DNA of 64,000 bases from an uncultured Bacteroidales bacterium. GTDB taxonomy: Bacteria; Bacteroidota; Bacteroidia; Bacteroidales; P3. Position 1 is the stretch's first letter; every line of letters begins with the position of its first letter. Made by a program: the position numbers and the translations under genes. The stretch lies in the NCBI GenBank assembly GCA_900318665.1, contig ONLQ01000001.1:124001-188000 (forward strand), given 5' to 3'. Shown here piece after piece: positions 19,237 to 27,865 of the stretch. The notes under the pieces are model-generated. The model searched no databases and was not told the DNA's origin. It saw only the letters and a program-made list of their open reading frames with translations.

Positions 19237-19986
19237 TTATTCTTGGAGAAGTTCCAATTCTTCCTGCAATTCGGTGCCGAAGGTTTGGAGGTCTTCGGGT
19301 GAAAGGGTTTCGTAGCCTTCGGGCAGCAGGAAGTCGGCATCTTTCACCTTGCCTTTTACTATTTCGGTGGCGGTGTAGGTTACGGCTTTGCCCTCGCCCA
19401 TGTCTTGTTTGCACATGAGGGGCATGCCTTTGATGCCAAGGAGCAGGAAGTTGTATTGCGGGCCCATCTCATCGGTGTACCACATTTCGAGGGGATGGTC
19501 GTTGCCGTCGGAATCGTAGGCGTGGCGTATTACCTTTTTAGCAGCAATGCCAGCAATCTCGCGAGTCTCGTCTTCTACATATTCCAGATAGAAATGGCCG
19601 GGCTCGGTGTCGGGGATAGTGATGCTGTCGATGTCGCCCTGCGTGTAGGTGCGTTTGATGAGAATTTTGCCGTCGCCCTGATAGGTGAACTCGCTGCCGT
19701 TGCCACGCAGATAGGCAAGCAACTGACCGTAGTTTTCACAATGGGTGACGGTGAGATTGTTTACCAGCACGCACTCCGAGAATGGGCTGCTCAAGAAGAT
19801 GGCGCTCTTGGTGAAAAGACGGTCGCCGTTGACCAAAATTTCGGCATTGGCAGCCTCGGCAGGGACCTGGAATGCAACCTCGCCAGAGGATTCGACTTTA
19901 TATTTCACGATGCCCTTAAAGTTATTCTGTGCTGACAGTGAGAAGAAAAGGGCGACGAATGTTATGATTGAAAAGATTTTTTTCAT
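19237..19986 (-). CDS. Periplasmic GLPGLI/DUF4412-like protein
   Basis: This 249-residue protein has a signal peptide (MKKIFSIITFVALFFSLSAQ) and a strand-rich body. It opens NNFKGIVKYKVESSG and near the end has KVKDADFLLPEGYE, both as in GLPGLI and DUF4412 proteins, which are beta-sheet periplasmic proteins resembling the lipoprotein carrier LolA. No enzyme motif is visible; a carrier role is only suggested by fold resemblance. It lies immediately upstream of ftsK on the same strand and 66 bp after the EamA transporter gene. Confidence 0.5.
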   Translation of the reverse strand: MKKIFSIITFVALFFSLSAQNNFKGIVKYKVESSGEVAFQVPAEAANAEILVNGDRLFTKSAIFLSSPFSECVLVNNLTVTHCENYGQLLAYLRGNGSEFTYQGDGKILIKRTYTQGDIDSITIPDTEPGHFYLEYVEDETREIAGIAAKKVIRHAYDSDGNDHPLEMWYTDEMGPQYNFLLLGIKGMPLMCKQDMGEGKAVTYTATEIVKGKVKDADFLLPEGYETLSPEDLQTFGTELQEELELLQE

Positions 19987-20052
19987 GATAATGGTTTTGT
20001 ATTGAGATTTTTATGTTTTGTTTTCTTTGGAATAGGCGTTTTTTATTTTGTG

Positions 20053-21024
20053 TCACTCGGTTTTATCGGTTGGAGTATTTCCAATGTTGAATGCTTTTCG
20101 GATACGGCGAGCCGTGCGAGGTCCGATACCGCGTATCTGTGAGTGGTCCATCTGAGCCACAAAGAGTCCGACAATGACGATTGCCATGCCAATGATTTTC
20201 ATCCATGCGAATTGCTCTTGTCCGATGATGAGGGCTGCGGCAAGGGTGAAAACGGGGCTGATGTTCATGAAGGCTGCCGCCTGGCTGGCTCCAATCTGTT
20301 TGAAACCATAGTTATAGGCTGTGTATGCCAGCATGCTGCAGAGCAATCCGAGAGTGAGTATAAGCAGCCATGTCTTGGTGCTGTAAAGGGGCAGATTGCT
20401 GATGGCGGAAGAGTCGGTAAGCAGGGTGCAGGGGATGAAATATACCAGGCCGAAGAGGTTTTGATAGGTGGTGATGGTTACGGGTTTGTAGTTGTCGGCA
20501 ATCTTGACGAGGATGAGCATATAGGCTGTTGAAGCAAGCACCGCGCAGAGCAGGATGAGGATGCCCTTGAGTTTGCTGCCGCCTTCGGAGTCGTCGCCAA
20601 GAGTCATGGCAACAACACCGACAATGGATATGACAACGCCAAAGAGCAGTTGGCGGTTGATTTTCTGCTTATAGACTGCCGCAACGCCGAAAGGCACAAA
20701 GAGCGGCACGGTGGCCACGATGACGGACACAAGGCTGGCATTGACCATGCTGACGGCGCCAGTCTCGCAGAGATGATAGAGGAAGGGCTCGAACAGTGAT
20801 ATGAGCATAAACCATTTCCAGTCGCCTTTCTTGAGGTGTTCCCATTGCTTCATGAAAAGGAGCACAGGAATGGTGATTATCGAGGCGAGCAAGAGGCGCA
20901 GAGTGACTAATGCTGTTACGCTTGGCGCAGGGTCTCCTGCAAAGATTTCACGACTGAAAATGAAACTCAGTCCCCAACAGCCGGTCGCAAAAATTAGTAG
21001 TAGATAGGCAATATTTTTTTTCAT
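20053..21024 (-). CDS. EamA/DMT-family transporter
   Basis: The 323 residues form ten hydrophobic helices in two five-helix halves (first FATGCWGLSFIFSRE, second FMNISPVFTLAAALIIGQEQ), the duplicated EamA plan of drug/metabolite transporters. These usually export amino acids or small metabolites; the substrate is unknown. A conserved-looking helix end (GASQAAAFMNISPVF) and a soluble basic C-terminal tail of about 35 residues are visible. TACTTTTG on this strand (21049-21056) is a plausible -7, back to back with the promoter of the lipoprotein operon. Confidence 0.88.
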   Translation of the reverse strand: MKKNIAYLLLIFATGCWGLSFIFSREIFAGDPAPSVTALVTLRLLLASIITIPVLLFMKQWEHLKKGDWKWFMLISLFEPFLYHLCETGAVSMVNASLVSVIVATVPLFVPFGVAAVYKQKINRQLLFGVVISIVGVVAMTLGDDSEGGSKLKGILILLCAVLASTAYMLILVKIADNYKPVTITTYQNLFGLVYFIPCTLLTDSSAISNLPLYSTKTWLLILTLGLLCSMLAYTAYNYGFKQIGASQAAAFMNISPVFTLAAALIIGQEQFAWMKIIGMAIVIVGLFVAQMDHSQIRGIGPRTARRIRKAFNIGNTPTDKTE

Positions 21025-21072
21025 GGAGTAAATGAGTAATTAAGTTTGCAAAAGTACAAGTTTTTTTTCTTT

Positions 21073-21102
21073 TTTGAAATAATTAAATAAATTGTATCTT
21101 TG
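21073..21102 (+). promoter_or_regulatory. Promoter of the KNCRC-lipoprotein/MauE operon
   Basis: TTTG (21073-21076), an 18-nt spacer and TATCTTTG (21095-21102) stand 24 bp before the first ATG (21127). Confidence 0.8.
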
Positions 21103-21126
21103 CAACCAAAATTGGAAATGCCTATT

Positions 21127-21339
21127 ATGAAGAAATTGTTATTTTTGATGTTAGGAGCCTGTATGGTGTTGGCGGTGTCGTGTGCGAAGGAAAAGAATTG
21201 CCGCTGCTCTGTTCCAGGTTCCGACAAAGTTCATCATCTTACCATAAAGGATGGCGATTGCGCCGGTCTTAACACGTTGGAATATAATGACGAATACACC
21301 GCTTTTCGTCGCGACTCTCTTTATTGCATCGAAAAATAA
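21127..21339 (+). CDS. Small cysteine-patterned lipoprotein (KNCRC family, copy 1)
   Basis: The protein has 70 residues. A lipoprotein signal (LGACMVLAVSC) makes the cysteine at about residue 19 the lipidated one. After it come KEKNCRC, GDC and a final YC near the end, giving four further cysteines that could form two disulfides. It is not a family I can name. The same pattern recurs in the next small gene and again after the MauE-like gene, so the three are paralogues within one operon. The start at 21127 is set by the promoter and by the signal peptide. Confidence 0.7.
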   Translation: MKKLLFLMLGACMVLAVSCAKEKNCRCSVPGSDKVHHLTIKDGDCAGLNTLEYNDEYTAFRRDSLYCIEK

Positions 21340-21351
21340 CCATACACTGCT

Positions 21352-21597
21352 ATGAAAAATCTGTTTTCTATTTTTTTGCTTTTTGCCATCGTCGCATTGT
21401 GTGGTGCCTGTTCTAAAGAGAAAAATTGCCGTTGCCAGGTGACAGATGTTGATGACCACCAAACTGTTACGAGTAAGGAGGTTATCATTAATGCCAGCGG
21501 CGTCAAATGTGAGGACATCACTGATGTAGGCGACGAATGGATGGCTCGCGAGGGCTTCAACTCGTCGCATAACAAGGTGGCCTGCGCCGAAGAATGA
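21352..21597 (+). CDS. Small cysteine-patterned lipoprotein (KNCRC family, copy 2)
   Basis: The protein has 81 residues. The signal peptide ends in a lipobox (IVALCGAC), then SKEKNCRCQV, a GVKC and a near-terminal AC, the same spacing order as copy 1 with little other identity. It lies 12 bp after copy 1 and its stop codon overlaps the ATG of the MauE-like gene (ATGA at 21594-21597), so translation of the lipoprotein and the membrane redox protein is coupled. It is probably tethered to the periplasmic face of the inner or outer membrane. Confidence 0.7.
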   Translation: MKNLFSIFLLFAIVALCGACSKEKNCRCQVTDVDDHQTVTSKEVIINASGVKCEDITDVGDEWMAREGFNSSHNKVACAEE

Positions 21598-22526
21598 CAC
21601 GTTCTCGGTTTCTTGTCGGCAAGCCTGGCCGTGTTGCGGCCGTGGTGTTGCAGGCTGCGGTGGCTCTATGGTTTGTGGCCTCTGCCGTAGGCAAACTGAT
21701 AGACATCGACTCGTTCGAGGTCTATTTCTTTTCTTTTGGTTTTGTATCGCTTAGCGCGTCGTTTTTGATTGCGCGACTTGTTATAGTGGCGGAGTTGGTG
21801 CTTGGCGTTCTTCTGCTTAGTGGTATTGCTCCACGAAAGGCAACGGTGTTGTTGCTGTTGCTGATTATTGTGTTCTGCTGTTTCCTATGCTATGCCGAAT
21901 GGATAGGGCGCAGCGACGACTGTCATTGTATGGGAGCGTTGGCTTCGTTGCCACCGTTGTTGTCGTTGCTGAAGAACGCTGTGCTCATCGTTCTGCTGTT
22001 GTTGCTATTGCGCGTCCGCCTCTATGCGTGGCATTCGCCGTGGTATGTGTTGCTGTTGGTTATCGTGGTTCTGACTGTCAGCGTGTTTGCTATCTCGTTG
22101 CCGGACAACTGGATGTTTGGCAAAGATAATGAGACATACAATTCCGAACTGCTTGCCGTTATGGCCGAGGAGGGCGAACCGTTACAAGATGCGGATATTT
22201 TTGAGGGACGCAAAGTGGTGGTGATGGCCAGCGAAGGCTGTGGTAATTGCCGCATGGCTCTCAAAAAACTGAAAGCCATAGTTGAACGTCACGATTTAGA
22301 TGAAGACGACTTTGTTGTGATTCTTGCAAGCCAGAAAAGCAATGTGGTTGACGACGGGGTGCCTATGCTGCAGGGGCGGAAGTATGTGATAAACAATTCC
22401 GATTTTCTGCAATTGACTTATGGTGCACGGCCTATAATACTGCTGATGGATGACGGTGACACAGTAGCGTCATATCATGCTCGCAATATTGACGAAAACG
22501 AAATAGCGCAATTCCTGAAACAATGA
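21594..22526 (+). CDS. MauE/DoxX-like membrane protein fused to a thioredoxin-like domain
   Basis: This 310-residue protein has four to five helices in its first half (QAAVALWFVASAVGKLIDIDSF..., a typical MauE/DoxX opening) with C110-H-C112 between helices, then another helix and a soluble domain after residue 185. That domain has KVVVMASEGCGNCRMALKKL with C216 and C219 as a thioredoxin-type CxxC, followed by a strand-helix pattern and ARPIILLMDDGDTV, where thioredoxins keep the cis-proline loop. MauE and its relatives pass electrons across the membrane to periplasmic thiol proteins. Both ends overlap neighbouring lipoprotein genes by 4 bp, so those lipoproteins are likely partners. Confidence 0.75.
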   Translation: MTRSRFLVGKPGRVAAVVLQAAVALWFVASAVGKLIDIDSFEVYFFSFGFVSLSASFLIARLVIVAELVLGVLLLSGIAPRKATVLLLLLIIVFCCFLCYAEWIGRSDDCHCMGALASLPPLLSLLKNAVLIVLLLLLLRVRLYAWHSPWYVLLLVIVVLTVSVFAISLPDNWMFGKDNETYNSELLAVMAEEGEPLQDADIFEGRKVVVMASEGCGNCRMALKKLKAIVERHDLDEDDFVVILASQKSNVVDDGVPMLQGRKYVINNSDFLQLTYGARPIILLMDDGDTVASYHARNIDENEIAQFLKQ

Positions 22527-22723
22527 AGAAATATATATTGCTTGTTATCATTTTGGTGGCATTGTTTGCCACTTCATGCCACAAGAACTGCCGTTGCTAC
22601 GGCTACGACGGCACTGTGACAGACTACAGCAAAGACGAGGTTGATGACAATGGCGGCTCGTGTCCGAACATGATTTATATGTACAACACGCGCTACTACT
22701 CGATTTGCGAGTGGGATAATTGA
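22523..22723 (+). CDS. Small cysteine-patterned lipoprotein (KNCRC family, copy 3)
   Basis: The protein has 66 residues and starts within the stop of the MauE-thioredoxin gene (ATGA, 22523-22526). A short signal peptide ends in ATSC; the mature part begins HKNCRCYGYDG, then GGSC and near the end SIC. So it keeps the lipid cysteine plus the NCRC, G-C and terminal C cysteines of copies 1 and 2, though the sequence between differs. It closes the operon; no clear terminator follows before the convergent flippase gene. Confidence 0.65.
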   Translation: MKKYILLVIILVALFATSCHKNCRCYGYDGTVTDYSKDEVDDNGGSCPNMIYMYNTRYYSICEWDN

Positions 22724-22785
22724 TGTTTTCGATATGGCGTTACGAAGTTGTATCGCCAACCGATGCATCGAATGTCATATACTTT

Positions 22786-24276
22786 TTATCTATGGAGCAA
22801 ACGGCGTAGCACTTTGCTCACAAGGTCGCGTTCGGCGTAGGCAACAACTCCTGCGTAAATGATTAGCAGTATTGTCCCGCCAGCAATGCGCCAACCCATT
22901 GTTAGGTCAGACATCAGCGTGGTGGCAAAATAAAGTATTACCGCTAGTGCGAAATATCCTGCAATGGTCGCCACTGGGTAGGGAATGGGGTTGCGGCGCT
23001 GGCCTATGAAGTAGGATAGCGCCATGCAGACGCCGTAGCCTGCCAGTCCTCCCCAGGCGCAGGCCATGTAGCCGTAGGTGGGGACAAAAATGAAATTGAT
23101 GGCAAGCAGTACCACGCAGCCGATGGTTGACATTATGGCGCCCCAGTAGGTCTCGCCGTTGAGTTTGTACCAAAACGAGAGGTTGAAATAAACGCCCATG
23201 AAGATTTCGGCCATCATGACTATGGGCACGGCTCGCAGGCCGTCCCAATACTGCGGACTGATGAGGAACTTGAACAGGTCCATATAGCACACCACGGCAA
23301 GGAACGCCGCCAGCGTGAAGATGACGAAGTATTTCATCACCACACCCTGCGACTCCTTGCTGTTTTTGTCGCGGCTGCCGCCAAAAACGAAGGGCTCGTA
23401 AGCGTAGCGGAAGGCTTGCGTGATGATGGCCATAAGCATGGCAATCTTGACGCAGGCGCCATAGATGCCGAGTTGCACGTCGCCTTCGGGTCCGGGAACT
23501 ATGAAACGATAGCAGATTTTGTCGGCCACCTGATTGAGAATGCCTGCTATGCCGAGCAGCAGCAGTGGCCACGAATAGCGCAACATGGGGCCTATGAGGT
23601 CGCGGCTGATGCCGTGGCGCAGGTCGCGAATTTCGGGGAGGAATCCAAGAGTTACCGATGCGGTGCAGATGAGGTTGATGGCAAACACATAGCCCACTTG
23701 CCAGTCGGCACGATACCACGACATGAGTTCGGGATGACTTTCTGCCAAAACGGGCGCTAACAGGAAGATAAAGAGATTTAGAGCAATGTTGGCGACAATA
23801 AACGATAGTTTGAGGAGTGCGAATTTCCAAGCGTGGCCTTCGAAGCGCAGACGTCCGAAGAATATGGCTTGGAAGGCGTCAAGTGCTACCACGCAGGCCA
23901 TCATAAGCAGATATTCTTTGTGGTCTGCATAGCCGAGGGTTGTGGAGAGTGGGTTGATGAAGGCAAAGCAGAGCGCTACGAAAAGTGCTGCCACAATGCC
24001 CACCATGAGTGCAGATGTGGAGAAAACCTGGCGCCAGCGGTCGCGCTCGCGGTTGGCAAAATAGAAGAATGTTGTCTCCATGCCGAAGGTAAGCAATACC
24101 AGCAGTAGCGCGGTGTAGGCATAGATGTTGGTGATTATGCCGTAGCCGCCCGATGCGGCAGCAATCTTGTAAGTGTAGAGCGGGACAAGTAGATAGTTCA
24201 GAAAACGCCCAACGATGCTGCTTAATCCGTAGATAAGAGTGTCGGAAAAAAGTTTTTTAAGCGACTTTGGTGCCAT
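22786..24276 (-). CDS. Wzx-like polysaccharide flippase (MOP superfamily)
   Basis: The 496 residues hold 14 or so hydrophobic helices. The opening (SLKKLFSDTLIYGLSSIVGRFLNYLLVPLYTYKI) is characteristic of RfbX/Wzx and MATE-like lipid-linked oligosaccharide flippases, and the family motif IYGACVKIAMLM and the basic-helix QAFRYAYEPFVF appear in the middle. It would move undecaprenyl-linked glycans, or possibly lipid II, across the inner membrane. Other polysaccharide genes in this window are not adjacent, so its substrate is open. Confidence 0.88.
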   Translation of the reverse strand: MAPKSLKKLFSDTLIYGLSSIVGRFLNYLLVPLYTYKIAAASGGYGIITNIYAYTALLLVLLTFGMETTFFYFANRERDRWRQVFSTSALMVGIVAALFVALCFAFINPLSTTLGYADHKEYLLMMACVVALDAFQAIFFGRLRFEGHAWKFALLKLSFIVANIALNLFIFLLAPVLAESHPELMSWYRADWQVGYVFAINLICTASVTLGFLPEIRDLRHGISRDLIGPMLRYSWPLLLLGIAGILNQVADKICYRFIVPGPEGDVQLGIYGACVKIAMLMAIITQAFRYAYEPFVFGGSRDKNSKESQGVVMKYFVIFTLAAFLAVVCYMDLFKFLISPQYWDGLRAVPIVMMAEIFMGVYFNLSFWYKLNGETYWGAIMSTIGCVVLLAINFIFVPTYGYMACAWGGLAGYGVCMALSYFIGQRRNPIPYPVATIAGYFALAVILYFATTLMSDLTMGWRIAGGTILLIIYAGVVAYAERDLVSKVLRRLLHR

Positions 24277-24405
24277 AGGGTTTCAATCTTTTACATTAAT
24301 AACGCCACCACATCGCAATTATTTTAATGTGGGGAATGAGTTGCTTGAAATCAGCAAAATATGGATGTCGGATAACAAAAGACTGTCTGTTTCAAGAAAA
24401 ATTTG

Positions 24406-24413
24406 TAAATTTG
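24406..24413 (+). promoter_or_regulatory. -7 element of the GH20 gene
   Basis: TAAATTTG, 20 bp before the ATG at 24434. No good -33 box stands at the right distance. The short leader favours that ATG over the longer open frame that would start at 24239. Confidence 0.6.
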
Positions 24414-24433
24414 CAACTTTAATAATCAAGCCT

Positions 24434-26314
24434 ATGAAACAGAAAATACTCAACCTTTTCGTTCTGTGCTGTTTTGTGCTCTGCGCTGTGGCGTGTGGCA
24501 AAGTGGCCGAAGTTACAGAATATTCAATTATTCCGGAGCCTGTGCAACTTGATGTTGCGGACGGTACGGCGGTAGTATGCTCTCCGCTAAAAATCAGTCT
24601 TTCGGGCATCAATCAGGACAGCCCTACGGCAAAATATGTGGGGCAGTCGCTCTCCAAACTTCACATGCGTCCTTCCTTTGTGTCGGAGGGCGAAGAGTTT
24701 GGCCTTTTGTTTGTGCTCAACAAAACTGCTAACGAGGAACTTGGCGACGAGGGCTATACCCTCGATGCCAACGCCGACGGCATCACCATCAGTGCTAACA
24801 CTGAGACGGGCCTTTTCTATGGCTACCAGACTTTCTTGCAGATGCTGCCCGACGATATTGCTGGCACGACTTACAGTAAGATAACCCTTCCGGCTTGCAA
24901 AATTGTTGACTATCCGCGCTACGAGTGGCGTGGCAGCCACATGGACGTGTGCCGCCACTTCTTCCCTATGTCGCAGATTAAGAAGCATCTTGACGTGATG
25001 GCGGCATACAAGATGAACCGCTTCCACTGGCACCTGACCGAGGATCAGGGCTGGCGTCTCGAGATAGAGAAATACCCCTTGCTGACCGAGGTCGGCGCAT
25101 GGCGCGTGGACCGCAACGACGAGGACTGGAACTATCCGCGTCCCGTGGAACCCGGCGAGAAACCCACCTACGGCGGTTTTTACAGCAAGAAAGATGTGGC
25201 CGAAATCATCGAATATGCCGCACAGCGTCATATCGAAGTTGTCCCCGAGATAGAGTTCCCCGGCCATTGCTGCGCAGTGCTTGCCGCCTATCCCGAACTG
25301 AGTTGTCGCCGCGACACTGTGTATGGCGTGGCTGTGGCCGACTACTGGCCGCCGACGGCCATCATGTGTGCTGGCAACGACTCGGTGCAGACCTTCCTGA
25401 AAGATGTGTTTGACGAGGTTATAGAGATGTTCCCCTTCCAGTATATCCATGTGGGTGGCGACGAGGCTTTCAAGCACGACTGGGAGCAGTGCCCCAAATG
25501 CCAGGCCCGCATCAAGGAACTTGGATTCAAAAGCGAGCCCGATTCGCCCGCCGAGGCCAAACTGCAGAGTTGGCTCACTGCCGAGATAGAGAAATACCTC
25601 ATCTCCAAAGGCAAGCGCATCATCGGATGGGACGAGATACTCGAAGGCTTCGTAACGCCGTCGTGCACTGTCATGTCGTGGCGTGGTACCAAGGGCGGTA
25701 TAGAGGCCGCCAAGAAGGGCAACGACGTCATCATGACCCCCACCAAGTATTGCTATTTCGACTATCGTCAGAGCGACTCGCTCTATCAGCCCCAGGCCAT
25801 AGGCCGCGCTAGTACGGTGCTGCCCATTAGCCGGGTGTATCAGTTCAACCCCAGCGAGGGGCTCTCTTCCACTGAGGCTACGCATGTACTTGGCGGACAG
25901 TGTAACCTCTGGGCCGAGTTTATCAAGACATGCGAGCATCAGGAATACCTGCTGCTGCCGCGCCTCTGCGCCATGTCGGAATGCCTGTGGAGCCCCATGG
26001 AGCGCAAGAGTTGGGAGCGTTTCCAAGGCAAGGTGGAGCACCACAAAGACCGTCTGACCAATATGGGCTACAACGTGTGCTGGGGTGCTTTCAAGCCCGT
26101 CATGACTATCGACACCCTTGCCGATGGTTACAGGGTGGCTATGGAGGCCGAAGAGATTGGCACCGAGTTCCACTACACCATCGACGGCACCGAGCCTACG
26201 GAGGCTTCGCCAGTCTATGCCGAACCACTGGTATTGCCGAAGAATGCCACGCTGAAAACTATTGCTACCTATCGCAACAAGGTTCGCGAAGGCGTTTATA
26301 CATTTGAGTTCTAA
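24434..26314 (+). CDS. Family 20 beta-N-acetylhexosaminidase, lipoprotein
   Basis: The enzyme cuts terminal N-acetylglucosamine or N-acetylgalactosamine by substrate-assisted catalysis. It has 626 residues from the ATG at 24434. A lipobox (LCAVACGK) indicates a surface or periplasmic lipoprotein. Next are the GH20b domain (about 35-155), the catalytic barrel (YEWRGSHMDVCRHFFP, FHWHLTEDQGWRLEI) with the D343-E344 pair in HVGGDEA, WDEILEG and LGGQCNLWAEF, and a C-terminal chitobiase-type domain (EFHYTIDGTEPTEASPVYAEP). It probably feeds on host or bacterial glycans; its direct neighbours are unrelated. Confidence 0.95.
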   Translation: MKQKILNLFVLCCFVLCAVACGKVAEVTEYSIIPEPVQLDVADGTAVVCSPLKISLSGINQDSPTAKYVGQSLSKLHMRPSFVSEGEEFGLLFVLNKTANEELGDEGYTLDANADGITISANTETGLFYGYQTFLQMLPDDIAGTTYSKITLPACKIVDYPRYEWRGSHMDVCRHFFPMSQIKKHLDVMAAYKMNRFHWHLTEDQGWRLEIEKYPLLTEVGAWRVDRNDEDWNYPRPVEPGEKPTYGGFYSKKDVAEIIEYAAQRHIEVVPEIEFPGHCCAVLAAYPELSCRRDTVYGVAVADYWPPTAIMCAGNDSVQTFLKDVFDEVIEMFPFQYIHVGGDEAFKHDWEQCPKCQARIKELGFKSEPDSPAEAKLQSWLTAEIEKYLISKGKRIIGWDEILEGFVTPSCTVMSWRGTKGGIEAAKKGNDVIMTPTKYCYFDYRQSDSLYQPQAIGRASTVLPISRVYQFNPSEGLSSTEATHVLGGQCNLWAEFIKTCEHQEYLLLPRLCAMSECLWSPMERKSWERFQGKVEHHKDRLTNMGYNVCWGAFKPVMTIDTLADGYRVAMEAEEIGTEFHYTIDGTEPTEASPVYAEPLVLPKNATLKTIATYRNKVREGVYTFEF

Positions 26315-26321
26315 TGAAAAT

Positions 26322-26360
26322 GTTTAATTGTTGATTGTTTAATCGTTTAATTGTTGATTG
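26322..26360. repeat. Short direct repeat upstream of pepC
   Basis: A perfect 16-bp direct repeat (26322-26337 and 26345-26360; period 23 bp) sits in an AT-rich spacer between the GH20 and peptidase genes. A related CAATT/AATTC-rich stretch continues to 26400. No promoter box is evident there. Confidence 0.6.
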
Positions 26361-26412
26361 GCACAATTTACAATTCATAATTCACAATTCGTTAATTACC
26401 AATTACTAATAT

Positions 26413-27813
26413 ATGAAAAAGATAATCCTTGGCGCCATGTTGCTCTGTCTCGGCGGCGCCCTTATGGCACAGCAGAATGGCGGCATCAGTGCCGACATGA
26501 TGCAGCAGATGAAAAAGACCTATTCCGGCAATGCTTCTGACAAGGCTCTGCGTAACATCATGGTGAATAACAGCCCCGCCAAGATGGCTGTCAACTTCGA
26601 CAACAATCGTGCTTTCAACTCGCATTTTTCTAATCGCGTTGAAGGTCGCGCCGTGACCGACCAGAAATCGAGCGGCCGTTGCTGGATGTTTACTGGCATG
26701 AATGTGTTGCGCAACAAGGCCATCCGCAAGTTTGACCTGCCCGCCGACTTCCAGTTCTCGCAGGCCTACACCTTCTTCTACGACCAGTTGGAGAAATCCA
26801 ACCTCTTCCTGCAGGCCGTTATCGACACCTACAAGAAGGATTGGAGCGACCAAGAGGTCATATGGCTCTTCCAGAACCCCCTGAGCGATGGCGGTCAGTT
26901 TACAGGCGTTGCCAACCTCATCGACAAATACGGTTTGGTGCCATCCGACGTGATGCCCGAGACCTACAACACTAACAACACATCTTCTATTACTGGACTT
27001 ATTAAACTGAAGTTGCGCGAGGATGGTCTCGAACTGCGACAGATGGCTGCCGAAAAGAAGATGACCGCCGAGAAACTGAACAAGCGCAAGACTGAGATGC
27101 TCAGCGAGATATACCGTATGCTGGCACTCACCTTTGGCGAGCCTCCTACGGAGTTCACTTGGGAGCAGAAAAATGCCAAGGGTGAGACTGTCTCGACCGA
27201 GACCTATACCCCCATGTCGTTCTATGAGAAATATGCCAAACAGGATTTCTCGAAATACTATATGGTGATGAACGACCCCACGCGCGAGTATTACAAGGTG
27301 TATGAAATCCAGTACGACCGCCACGTCTATGACGGACAGAACTGGCGCTACCTCAACCTCCCCATGCAGGACATCGCCCCCATGTGCATAGCCTCCATCA
27401 AGGACAGCACCATGATGTATTTCTCTTGCGATGTTGGAAAATTCCTCGACCGAGATAAGGGCTTCATGGATATGAACAACTACGACTATGAGTCGCTTTT
27501 CGGCACCAAGTTCGGAATGAACAAAGAGCAGCGCGTGCGCACCTTTGCCAGCGGCAGCAGCCACGCCATGACCCTCTGCGCCGTTGACCTCGACAAGGAC
27601 GGCAAGCCCGTGAAATGGATGGTCGAGAACAGTTGGGGCCCCAGTTACGGCTATCAGGGCAACCTTATCATGACTAACGATTGGTTCAACGAGTATATGT
27701 TCCGCGTGGTTCTCGAAGAGAAATATATCCCCGCCAACCTGCTCACCATGCTCAAGACCCAGAAGCCCATCATGCTTCCCGCATGGGATCCTATGTTCGC
27801 TCCCGAGCAATAG
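26413..27813 (+). CDS. Secreted C1-family cysteine aminopeptidase (bleomycin hydrolase/PepC type)
   Basis: The protein has 466 residues, with a signal peptide (KKIILGAMLLCLGGALMAQ) not found in cytoplasmic PepC. Triad: C90 in SSGRCWMFTG, H384 in SSHAMTLCAVD, N406 in VENSWG. The oxyanion glutamine lies just before (VTDQKSSG). Homologues form a hexameric ring with active sites facing inward and remove N-terminal residues from peptides; the length and the long insert between the catalytic Cys and His fit. It is followed 52 bp later by a second, more divergent C1 peptidase, so the two likely work together on periplasmic peptides. Confidence 0.93.
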   Translation: MKKIILGAMLLCLGGALMAQQNGGISADMMQQMKKTYSGNASDKALRNIMVNNSPAKMAVNFDNNRAFNSHFSNRVEGRAVTDQKSSGRCWMFTGMNVLRNKAIRKFDLPADFQFSQAYTFFYDQLEKSNLFLQAVIDTYKKDWSDQEVIWLFQNPLSDGGQFTGVANLIDKYGLVPSDVMPETYNTNNTSSITGLIKLKLREDGLELRQMAAEKKMTAEKLNKRKTEMLSEIYRMLALTFGEPPTEFTWEQKNAKGETVSTETYTPMSFYEKYAKQDFSKYYMVMNDPTREYYKVYEIQYDRHVYDGQNWRYLNLPMQDIAPMCIASIKDSTMMYFSCDVGKFLDRDKGFMDMNNYDYESLFGTKFGMNKEQRVRTFASGSSHAMTLCAVDLDKDGKPVKWMVENSWGPSYGYQGNLIMTNDWFNEYMFRVVLEEKYIPANLLTMLKTQKPIMLPAWDPMFAPEQ

Positions 27814-27865
27814 ACTGAATAGAAAATATCAAAAAACAAACAATAACAATTAATCATTCAATCAA

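Noticed and set aside
24239..24433. Upstream extension of the GH20 gene
   Set aside because: A -7 element at 24406-24413 and the lipoprotein signal from 24434 show that the real start is later.
24587..26173. A 528-codon minus-strand open frame inside the GH20 gene
   Set aside because: Antisense to the complete hexosaminidase gene; no recognisable domain and low-complexity composition.
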